Made by a program: the position numbers and the translations under genes | Assembly (NCBI GenBank): GCA_002785065.1 | Contig: PFLI01000182.1 | Location: 1-9,498 of the forward strand | Direction: 5' to 3' | From: Candidatus Roizmanbacteria bacterium CG_4_10_14_0_8_um_filter_33_9 | GTDB taxonomy: Bacteria; Patescibacteriota; Microgenomatia; UBA1406; GWC2-37-13 | DNA: 9,498 nucleotides | The notes under the pieces: generated by a model | What the model was told of the DNA's origin: nothing | The model's input: the letters and a program-made list of their open reading frames with translations, nothing else | The model's database searches: none | In this document: positions 1 to 5,281 of the stretch, one piece after another | How positions within the stretch are numbered: position 1 is the stretch's first letter | Layout: every line of letters starts with the position of its first letter

Positions 1-582
1 GAGGCCGGAATAAAAAGTATTACGGCTAATGTAAGTGGAAATTTTGCATACGGATATCTTAAGGCCGAAGCTGGAGTACATCGTTTAGTTCGTCAATCAC
101 CTTTTAATGCCGACAAGTTGAGACAAACATCATTTTCCTTAGTTGAAGTTCTCCCTATGGTTGAAGATAAAACAGTTGAAATTAAAGAGGATGATCTTGA
201 ATGGCAGTTTTATCGATCTGGCGGAAAAGGAGGACAAAATGTCAATAAAGTATCAACTGCAGTTCGGCTTACCCATAAACCAACTAATATTATTGTCACA
301 TGTCAAACTGAACGGGCTCAAGGCAAAAATAGAGAAAGTGCTCTTAAAATTCTGCGCGCAAAACTATGGCAAATTGAAGAGGAAAAAAAAGATAAAGCAA
401 CTGAAGGTTTTAAAACTGACAAAATGGCTTCTTGGGGAAGACAAATCAGATCATATGTTCTTCATCCCTATAAGCTAATTAAAGACCTCCGGACAAACCA
501 TGAAGAACACGTAGTTGAGAAAGTTCTTGATGGCGATTTAGATGAATTTATTGAGGCTTTTTTGAAAAAAAATATATCTTAA
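1..582 (+). CDS. prfB: Peptide chain release factor 2 (RF2), 5'-truncated by window edge
   Basis: The reading frame is open from base 1 and encodes the last 193 residues of a class I release factor (full RF2 is usually about 330-370 aa). RF2 recognises UAA/UGA in the ribosomal A site and triggers peptidyl-tRNA hydrolysis. The codon-reading tripeptide is SPF (97-105) in the context GVHRLVRQSPF, which marks RF2 rather than RF1 (PxT). The catalytic GGQ is at 229-237 (GGKGGQNVNK; the usual His after GGQ is Asn). The C-terminal WGRQIRSYVLHPYKLIKDLRT stretch and the VLDGDLDEFIEAFL ending are typical of RF2. A TTG at 118 is an internal codon, not the start. Any programmed frameshift site would lie upstream of the window. 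prfB next to ftsE-ftsX is a widespread arrangement in bacteria. Confidence 0.95.
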   Translation, partial: EAGIKSITANVSGNFAYGYLKAEAGVHRLVRQSPFNADKLRQTSFSLVEVLPMVEDKTVEIKEDDLEWQFYRSGGKGGQNVNKVSTAVRLTHKPTNIIVTCQTERAQGKNRESALKILRAKLWQIEEEKKDKATEGFKTDKMASWGRQIRSYVLHPYKLIKDLRTNHEEHVVEKVLDGDLDEFIEAFLKKNIS

Positions 583-602
583 ACTCTTGTTTTTTTAAGA
601 TA
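575..602. repeat. AT-rich inverted repeat over the prfB stop codon
   Basis: TATCTTAAA (575-583) pairs perfectly with TTTAAGATA (594-602) around a 10-base loop. The stem has one G-C pair and is not followed by a T tract, so it is a poor intrinsic terminator. It could be a weak attenuator or 3'-end stabiliser, or chance in AT-rich DNA. It covers the prfB stop codon and sits just before the next gene. Confidence 0.45.
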
Positions 603-615
603 AAACTGTTATTCT
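587..615 (+). promoter_or_regulatory. Candidate promoter for the small membrane-anchored protein gene
   Basis: TTGTTT (587-592) and TATTCT (610-615) are 17 bp apart. The -10-like box ends 9 bases before the ATG at 625, which would leave almost no leader, and no Shine-Dalgarno sequence is visible. The -35 match is weak (3/6), so this is tentative. Confidence 0.3.
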
Positions 616-624
616 TTAAATCAT

Positions 625-1074
625 ATGATCAATACAATATCACCTATCCATCAAATGGATAATACAAAACAACCCACAACTGTTCCATTAACTTCTTTTT
701 TTTTATTAATCTTACTCGTTGCTATATTTGGAGTAACAATTGGATATGGTGCTTCAAAATTTCTTAATAAACCAAATACATCTTTAAATAAAAACGCTGG
801 TAAAAGTATTCAAACCGATACTTCAGCGGGAATTTCTGATAAAAAAACATTTAAAGACACCTCTGAAGGAGTCCTACGCGAAGGAGGAATTGATGGGGAA
901 GGTAATTTTCATCTTGAAAGACCAGGGGGAAAATCTCAAAATGTTTATTTGACTTCATCTACAGTTGATCTATCTTTATATCTTAACAAAAAAGTACGGG
1001 TACAAGGTGAAACATTCAATGCCCAAAAAGCTGGTTGGCTTATGGATGTTGGTCTTGTAGAAATTATAAAATAG
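625..1074 (+). CDS. Membrane-anchored small protein with conserved OB-like C-terminal domain
   Basis: This 149-aa protein of unknown function has a short cytoplasmic N-terminus, one hydrophobic span (about 22-44) and a polar linker (45-78). Its compact C-terminal domain (about 80-149) contains EGVLREGGIDGEG, SQNVYLTSSTVDLSLYL and KKVRVQGETFNAQKAGWLMDVG. The alternating beta pattern, with a 'LNKKVRVQGE' strand and an ending 'VGLVEIIK', resembles a small OB-type beta barrel; that fold call is inference. No catalytic motif is visible. The orientation of TM and domain suggests the domain lies outside the membrane. The gene is inserted between prfB and ftsE, its stop is one base before the ftsE ATG, and it is probably co-expressed with ftsEX. 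ATG 625 is preferred over ATG 655 because the frame upstream of the span is maintained and a -10-like box lies just before it. A division-related role is suggested only by position. Confidence 0.75.
   Translation: MINTISPIHQMDNTKQPTTVPLTSFFLLILLVAIFGVTIGYGASKFLNKPNTSLNKNAGKSIQTDTSAGISDKKTFKDTSEGVLREGGIDGEGNFHLERPGGKSQNVYLTSSTVDLSLYLNKKVRVQGETFNAQKAGWLMDVGLVEIIK
1065..1070 (+). promoter_or_regulatory. -10-like box just before ftsE
   Basis: TATAAA (5/6 to TATAAT) ends 5 bases before the ftsE ATG, and there is no Shine-Dalgarno sequence in front of that ATG. No good -35 is spaced 16-18 bp upstream. It overlaps the 3' end of the preceding gene, so it may be only coding sequence for Ile-Lys. Confidence 0.25.
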
Positions 1075-1075
1075 C

Positions 1076-1753
1076 ATGATCACATTTGAAAATGTCACAA
1101 AAATATTTCCCTTAGGAAATACTGCTCTAAACGAAATATCTTTTGAAATAGAAGAAAATGAATTTGTTTTTTTAGTTGGACCTTCAGGCGCCGGGAAAAC
1201 ATCAATTCTAAAGCTTATCATGCGTAATCTTATCCCTTCCTCTGGTTCGGTAATGGTTGATACCTTTGATCTTTCAACAAAAAAATTCAAAGAAACTGAA
1301 AAATTACGAAGAAGTATTGGAGTTGTTTTTCAAGATTTTAAAATCTTACCAGAAAAAAATATTTTTGAAAATATTGCAATAGGAATGGAAATAATCGGTG
1401 CATCAAAAAAATTAATTGAGGAAAAAGTCCAAGATGTACTTCATTTAGTGGGTCTTAAAGAAAAAGCATTCGTTTTTCCAATTCAACTTTCAGCTGGTGA
1501 ACTTCAACGTGTTGCAATAGCAAGGGCAGTTTGTGGAGATAGGCATATTATTCTTGCTGATGAACCAACAGGAAATCTGGATCCAAAAACAACATGGGAT
1601 ATTATAAAGATATTCAAAAAACTTGAAGGAAAAAAAACATTTGTTATTGCAACTCATAATACCGATATTGTAAACAGTTTAAAAAAACGCGTTCTCATTT
1701 TAAAAGATGGTCGATTAATTAAAGATGTCAGAAAAGGAGGATATGAAATATGA
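1076..1753 (+). CDS. ftsE: Cell division ABC transporter ATP-binding protein FtsE
   Basis: This 225-aa cytoplasmic ATPase pairs with FtsX; the dimer drives conformational change in FtsX rather than transport, activating septal peptidoglycan hydrolases. All ABC motifs are present: Walker A GPSGAGKTS (residues 35-43), Q-loop Gln86 in VVFQDFKIL, signature LSAGELQRVAIARA (138-151), Walker B IILADEP with catalytic Glu163, D-loop GNLD and H-loop His194 in ATHN. The signature reads LSAGE where LSGGE is usual, a mild variant. Length matches the family (about 220-230 aa). The start is the ATG one base after the previous stop. The 3' end overlaps ftsX by ATGA, so the two are translationally coupled. 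The neighbours ftsX and a coiled-coil hydrolase confirm FtsE over a LolD/MacB-type ATPase. Confidence 0.95.
   Translation: MITFENVTKIFPLGNTALNEISFEIEENEFVFLVGPSGAGKTSILKLIMRNLIPSSGSVMVDTFDLSTKKFKETEKLRRSIGVVFQDFKILPEKNIFENIAIGMEIIGASKKLIEEKVQDVLHLVGLKEKAFVFPIQLSAGELQRVAIARAVCGDRHIILADEPTGNLDPKTTWDIIKIFKKLEGKKTFVIATHNTDIVNSLKKRVLILKDGRLIKDVRKGGYEI
1734..1740 (+). promoter_or_regulatory. Strong Shine-Dalgarno for ftsX
   Basis: AAGGAGG lies 9 bases before the ftsX ATG, inside the 3' end of ftsE. It is the clearest ribosome binding site in the window. Together with the ATGA overlap at 1750-1753 it fixes the ftsX start and indicates coupled translation. Confidence 0.85.
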
Positions 1754-2643
1754 ATAGTATTTTCACTACAATACGAAGGGCACCATATCAATCTTTAGCA
1801 ACATTTCTTTCTTTGGTTCTTACTCTATTTCTTTCACTGAGTATTTTCTTTTTACTTAGTTTTTTGTACGGATTGTTGGGCTATGTAGAATCCCGACCAC
1901 AAGTTACTGTATATTTTCAAACACAAACTTCTGAAAGTGATATTTTAAAAATTAAAGACAATCTTATTTCTTCAGGTAAAATTCTTTCTGCTAAATATAT
2001 CTCGAAAGATGATGCGTTTAAAATTTACAAGGATCTTAATAAAGACAATCCCCTTCTTCTTGAAATGATTACACCAGACATACTTCCCGCGTCTCTCGAG
2101 ATTTTTGCAACAAAACCATCATTCCTCCCTCAAATTGCGGATTTTTTAAATAAACAACCCGGGGTAGATGAAGTTAATTTTCAAAAATTAATTATTGATA
2201 AACTATTGGCTCTTACATCAATTCTTCGAAAAGTATCTCTCGGATTTTTTACTTATTTACTGATTTCCACCATTTTTATTCTTATTACAATAACTCACTT
2301 TAAAATTGCATTAAAAAAAGATGAAATAGAACTACTTCAGCTTCTTGGAGCAAGCCGTGGTTATGTGAGAAAACCATATCTAAAAGAGGCTCTTCTGTTT
2401 GGATTTGCATCCGCCACAATTGTTTATGCGGTCTTTATTAGTCTCTTTTTCCTAACCAGACAATTTACTGAGTCCTATTTAACGGGAATAAATAATTTGC
2501 AGATTGAAATTGCATCATTAAAAATCACCGTATGGCCTCTTGGATTAGAATTTGCATTGATACTTTATGCGATAACTCTTTTATTTGGTATAATAATATC
2601 TCTCTTTTCAACATCTATTGCCTTAAGAAAATATATCCAGTGA
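1750..2643 (+). CDS. ftsX: Cell division permease-like protein FtsX
   Basis: This 297-aa membrane partner of FtsE has the standard FtsX topology: a cytoplasmic N-tail, TM1 (about 17-45), a large extracytoplasmic domain (about 47-160), TM2 (163-183), a cytoplasmic loop with the FtsX hallmark DEIELLQLLGASRGYVRKPYL (191-211), TM3 (213-236) and TM4 (265-288). The extracytoplasmic domain carries the family pattern ISKDDAFKIYKDLNKDNPLL followed by LPASLEIF. In FtsX proteins this domain binds the coiled coil of the cognate hydrolase or its activator (EnvC in E. coli, PcsB in pneumococcus). The matching candidate here is encoded directly downstream. Start ATG 1750 overlaps the ftsE stop and has a strong AAGGAGG. 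The stop is TGA, evidence for the standard code. Confidence 0.95.
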   Translation: MNSIFTTIRRAPYQSLATFLSLVLTLFLSLSIFFLLSFLYGLLGYVESRPQVTVYFQTQTSESDILKIKDNLISSGKILSAKYISKDDAFKIYKDLNKDNPLLLEMITPDILPASLEIFATKPSFLPQIADFLNKQPGVDEVNFQKLIIDKLLALTSILRKVSLGFFTYLLISTIFILITITHFKIALKKDEIELLQLLGASRGYVRKPYLKEALLFGFASATIVYAVFISLFFLTRQFTESYLTGINNLQIEIASLKITVWPLGLEFALILYAITLLFGIIISLFSTSIALRKYIQ

Positions 2644-2668
2644 TTCAAATTTACTCATTCGTTATAAT
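2640..2668 (+). promoter_or_regulatory. Promoter candidate for the coiled-coil/C39 hydrolase gene
   Basis: A perfect TATAAT (2663-2668) lies 17 bp after GTGATT (2640-2645, 3/6 to TTGACA) and ends 6 bases before the ATG at 2675, so transcription would begin at or next to the start codon. No Shine-Dalgarno is present. CTCATT (2654-2659) and AATGAG (2666-2671) form a 6-bp inverted repeat overlapping the -10, which could be an operator or coincidence. It implies the hydrolase can be expressed separately from ftsEX. Confidence 0.55.
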
Positions 2669-2674
2669 GAGGGT

Positions 2675-3880
2675 ATGAAACGGTATTATTTTATTTTTGT
2701 CACTATATTGATTTGTCTATTGTTTTCTTTTCAATACACATTAGCTCAGGATTCTACTTCAAAATCCGATACAGAAATAAAAAATAAAATCAGTGAGTAT
2801 GAAAAAAAACTTGAAGAAATTGGAAGACAAAAAAATACTCTCGCTTCACAAATTCAAACCATGGATACTCAGATATACCTTACCGGATTAAAAATTCAGG
2901 ACTCCGAACATCAAATTACCGAGACCGAAAAAGAAATCAATACTCTCTCATCACGCATTGAATCGCTTGACGGTTCTCTTACAAAAATATCTAAACTCCT
3001 CATAAAACAAATTGCAATCGGCTACAAAAAACGATCTATATCTTTACTCAGTATTTTTCTTGATTCAGATAACGCAGGAGAGCTGATAAATACTATTAAA
3101 TATCAAAAAACTGCTCAAAATACAAATCAAAGAATGTTAATTCAAGTCCAAGATGCAAAAAGCAATTATGAAGAACAAAAACAACTGCGCGAAACAAAAA
3201 AGAAACAATTGGATGCATTAATAGCGACTCTTGCACGTCAAAAGACAGAACTAACAAATCAACAAAATCAAAAACAGAAAATACTATCAGATACGAGAAA
3301 TGACGAGACTGTTTATCAAACGCTACTCGCTCAAGCTCGTGCTCAACTATCAGCTTTTTCATCGTTTGTCCAAACATCAGGGGCAGGTAATGTTATTAGC
3401 GCTAATGGTTTAGGAATAGGAAGTGACGGTGCTTATTTCTCCCAAAGAGATGCGCGTTGGGCTTATCAAACAATTGGTTATTCTTCTGAAAACATCTTGA
3501 ATGTTGGTTGTTTGCTCACTTCCGTAGCTATGATATTAAAAAAAAATGGTGTTGATACAAATCCTTCGACAATTGCATCAAACGCCAATTATTTTGAGTT
3601 AAGTACTGCAAATATGAAATATCGATGGGGTCTTAATCCTTGGCAAAATGGTTTAAATAGTTATCGAATTTCCACTTCACAAGTCGATGAAGAATTAAAT
3701 AATGGCCATTATGTTATTGCAGGAATTAACTATGGTGGTTGTGGTTCATATTCTGATCATTTTGTCGTTCTCACAAAAAAGGAAGGGAATGAATATAAGA
3801 TGCACGACCCTTTATGGGGGCCTGATATTAATTTTAGCTCTCATTATTCAACTATTTGTTGGGCTGAAGTATTTAAATAA
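2675..3880 (+). CDS. Secreted coiled-coil protein with C39-like cysteine peptidase domain (FtsEX-partner hydrolase candidate)
   Basis: This 401-aa exported protein has a signal peptide (1-24, cut near LAQ/DS) and long coiled-coil segments (about 30-230). Between the two halves of the coil is the motif IAIGYKKRSISLLSIFLDSDNAGELINTI (113-141), which matches the 'LYKxGxxSYLxVLL' region of CwlO/PcsB/EnvC-type proteins. After a Gly/Ser linker (233-252) comes a C-terminal papain-like domain of the C39 type: YFSQRDARWA (254-263), catalytic Cys279 in NVGCLLTSVAMIL, His362 in SDHFVVLT and Asp378 in MHDPLWG. Additional Cys356 and Cys395 could form a disulphide. Known FtsEX partners use CHAP, NlpC/P60 or LytM domains, so the domain swap is notable. 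By position and architecture it should be the peptidoglycan hydrolase switched by FtsX, but cutting a peptide or protein other than the stem peptide is possible. Confidence 0.85.
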   Translation: MKRYYFIFVTILICLLFSFQYTLAQDSTSKSDTEIKNKISEYEKKLEEIGRQKNTLASQIQTMDTQIYLTGLKIQDSEHQITETEKEINTLSSRIESLDGSLTKISKLLIKQIAIGYKKRSISLLSIFLDSDNAGELINTIKYQKTAQNTNQRMLIQVQDAKSNYEEQKQLRETKKKQLDALIATLARQKTELTNQQNQKQKILSDTRNDETVYQTLLAQARAQLSAFSSFVQTSGAGNVISANGLGIGSDGAYFSQRDARWAYQTIGYSSENILNVGCLLTSVAMILKKNGVDTNPSTIASNANYFELSTANMKYRWGLNPWQNGLNSYRISTSQVDEELNNGHYVIAGINYGGCGSYSDHFVVLTKKEGNEYKMHDPLWGPDINFSSHYSTICWAEVFK

Positions 3881-3904
3881 ACTCTTCATAAACAATCATC
3901 ACCT

Positions 3905-3929
3905 GGTAATGTCAAGTCGATTGTGTAAA
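3905..3929 (+). repeat. IS256-type terminal inverted repeat, left
   Basis: It starts GGTAATGTCAAG and ends ATTGTGTAAA, and matches the right repeat at 20 of 25 positions. The transposase stop codon (3912-3914, TGA on the minus strand) lies inside it. Read outward on the minus strand it contains a perfect TTGACA (complement of 3910-3915), though no good -10 follows in the flank. Confidence 0.9.
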
Positions 3930-5102
3930 CACCTCCTTTCCTGACTGATAATATTTCTCCCATAGAAACTGTAAATCAGCATGGTAGGAAACAAAGCCAT
4001 TAAGTCGCTGAGAGTCCCAACGACGGGAGATGTCTTTTATTTTAAAGTAAATAACATTTCGAACGGAATCTTCTGTTGGAAATGAATTTTTAGTTTTAAT
4101 TACTTTTCTAAATTCTTTATTTAATCTCTCAAGCCAGTTGGTTGAGTAAATATGAGGTCTTAAATATTCTGGAAATTCAAGAAATCTCATTAATGTCTCA
4201 ATTTTGTCAATCCAGCGATTAAAAAGCCGTGGGTAAAGTGACTGCCATTTTGATTTTATTTTCAATAAATTTGCCTTTGCCTCCTCAAGTGTTTTTGATC
4301 TATAAACTGATTTCAAATCTCCAGCTACTGCCTCTTTATGGGAAGCGCGGACATAGGAGAGAGTGTTTCTTATCTGATGAACAACACATAATTGATTTTG
4401 ACTTTTAGGGTAGACTTCTTTGACTACCTCCTCAAGGCCTGTTAATCCGTCAAAGACAAAAAGTAACACCTCTTTTACTCCTCGAGATTTAATATCGGCC
4501 AATGTTTGTTTCCAAAATGTGGCTGATTCCTCACCGGCTACGTATTGGCCTAATATATCACGATGTCCTTCTTCATCAATCCCGGCAACTATGTAAACGG
4601 CGTCAGACGACACCTTATCTCGTCTAATTTTGACAAACAAAGCGTCAATAAATATGATGCTATATCGTTTTTTGAGTGTTCTTGTTTCCCAAATCAATCT
4701 TTCCTCCTCAATTTCTTTAGTAATTTCAGTAACTGCCTGGGGTGATAAATCTTTTCCATAAATTTGTTTGATTACATCATTAATATCTCTTGTTGACATA
4801 CCTTTGGCATAAAGTTGCATAATTAATTTGTCCATAGGACGAGTGGAGTGTTCATAGGCGTCAATAAAATCTGAAGCAAATTCACCAAGCCGATCGCGAG
4901 GAACAGATAATCCGGCCAAATTACCAAGACCGGTTAAAAGATCACGTTCATAATATCCATTTCTGGAGTTTGTGGTTTCTTTTCTTGAATTATCATATTT
5001 ATCGTATCCTAAAAATGCCGTTCTTTCTCCCTCCATGAGCGACTCCATCATCAACTTAAACATTCTCCTAATCCTTTCATCCCGATTAATATTTTTATCC
5101 AT
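3912..5102 (-). CDS. IS256-family transposase (DDE, mutator-like)
   Basis: This 396-aa protein has the length usual for IS256/MULE-type transposases. It catalyses cut-out-paste-in transposition at the terminal repeats. Landmarks in order are the N-terminal DNA-binding part with NSRNGYYERDLLTGLGNLAGLSVPRDR (45-71) and YAKGMSTRDINDVI (98-111); first catalytic Asp153 in FIDALFVKIR; second Asp218 in FVFDGLTGLEEVV; the family C-x-x-H pair Cys239/His242 in CVVHQIRNTL; and catalytic Glu325 in STNWLERLNKEFRKVIKTKNSFP. All three acidic residues are intact, so it may be active. The start is the first ATG of the frame. There is no Shine-Dalgarno; a weak inward promoter TTGTGT (5156-5151) 18 bp from TAGTAT (5132-5127) is possible. 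The stop falls within the left terminal repeat, so the last residues are encoded by the IS end itself. Confidence 0.95.
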   Translation of the reverse strand: MDKNINRDERIRRMFKLMMESLMEGERTAFLGYDKYDNSRKETTNSRNGYYERDLLTGLGNLAGLSVPRDRLGEFASDFIDAYEHSTRPMDKLIMQLYAKGMSTRDINDVIKQIYGKDLSPQAVTEITKEIEEERLIWETRTLKKRYSIIFIDALFVKIRRDKVSSDAVYIVAGIDEEGHRDILGQYVAGEESATFWKQTLADIKSRGVKEVLLFVFDGLTGLEEVVKEVYPKSQNQLCVVHQIRNTLSYVRASHKEAVAGDLKSVYRSKTLEEAKANLLKIKSKWQSLYPRLFNRWIDKIETLMRFLEFPEYLRPHIYSTNWLERLNKEFRKVIKTKNSFPTEDSVRNVIYFKIKDISRRWDSQRLNGFVSYHADLQFLWEKYYQSGKEVFTQST

Positions 5103-5147
5103 AAAAATATATAAATTTTTAACTTGATACTAAAATTTTACCGTAGA

Positions 5148-5172
5148 TTTACACAATGCAGTTTACACTACC
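5148..5172 (-). repeat. IS256-type terminal inverted repeat, right
   Basis: Read from the outer end inward on the minus strand it begins GGTAGTGTAAAC and ends ATTGTGTAAA, the mate of the left repeat (20/25). It ends about 45 bp upstream of the transposase ATG. On the plus strand it carries TTTACA at 5162-5167, facing outward. Confidence 0.9.
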
Positions 5173-5190
5173 AATCACTCACTATATTAT
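5162..5190 (+). promoter_or_regulatory. Possible IS/host hybrid promoter facing the surface-protein operon
   Basis: TTTACA (5162-5167, 5/6 to TTGACA) lies in the IS right terminal repeat, and TATTAT (5185-5190, 5/6 to TATAAT) lies in the flanking DNA exactly 17 bp away. IS256 elements are known to create hybrid promoters this way. The predicted start is near 5197, giving a leader of about 85 bases before the GTG at 5282. Confidence 0.4.
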
Positions 5191-5237
5191 GAATAAAAGA
5201 GGCCGTTCCAGTGTTTAATATTTACTGTTTTGTAGCA

Positions 5238-5275
5238 TATAATCCATTGACTCCTCTATTTGTTTTTAATATGTT
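5238..5275 (+). promoter_or_regulatory. Native promoter candidates for the lamin-tail protein operon
   Basis: Two overlapping options are visible. A perfect TATAAT at 5238-5243 has no clear -35. TTGACT (5247-5252, 5/6) and TATGTT (5270-5275, 4/6) are 17 bp apart, with the -10 ending 6 bases before the GTG, again leaderless. No Shine-Dalgarno precedes the GTG, which favours the second. Confidence 0.45.
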
Positions 5276-5281
5276 GAATTT

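Larger units (their letters stand above)
3905..5172 (-). mobile_element. IS256-family insertion sequence, complete (1268 bp)
   Basis: The element is bounded by imperfect 25-bp terminal inverted repeats (20/25 identical, both beginning GGTA and sharing ATTGTGTAAA). It contains one intact DDE transposase gene on the minus strand. The 1.27-kb size and the end sequence fit IS256 elements. Immediately outside, CATCACCT (3897-3904) and AATCACTC (5173-5180) share ATCAC at the same offset, compatible with an eroded 8-bp target duplication but not a clean one. The element reads visibly richer in G+C than its flanks (24 of 60 bases in 4501-4560), suggesting acquisition. It lies between two genes and interrupts no recognisable reading frame. 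Confidence 0.9.

Noticed and set aside
118..582. TTG at 118 as the start of a short release-factor-like protein (ArfB-like)
   Set aside because: The frame is open back to base 1 and encodes upstream RF2 sequence including the SPF codon-recognition tripeptide, so this is the 3' part of full prfB.
575..602. Intrinsic terminator after prfB
   Set aside because: The 9-bp stem has a single G-C pair and no following T tract, so it is listed only as an inverted repeat.
976..1290. Minus-strand 104-aa open frame
   Set aside because: It lies antisense across the end of the small anchored protein gene and the FtsE Walker A region, and has no recognisable motif.
3096..3377. Minus-strand 93-aa open frame within the hydrolase gene
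   Set aside because: It is the shadow of the repetitive coiled-coil coding sequence.
3881..3904. Exact target-site duplication flanking the IS
   Set aside because: The 8-bp flanks match at only five consecutive positions (ATCAC), so an exact duplication cannot be claimed.
3702..3944. Plus-strand 80-aa frame running into the IS
   Set aside because: It overlaps the catalytic end of the C39-like domain in another frame and continues into the IS left repeat, with no protein-like features.
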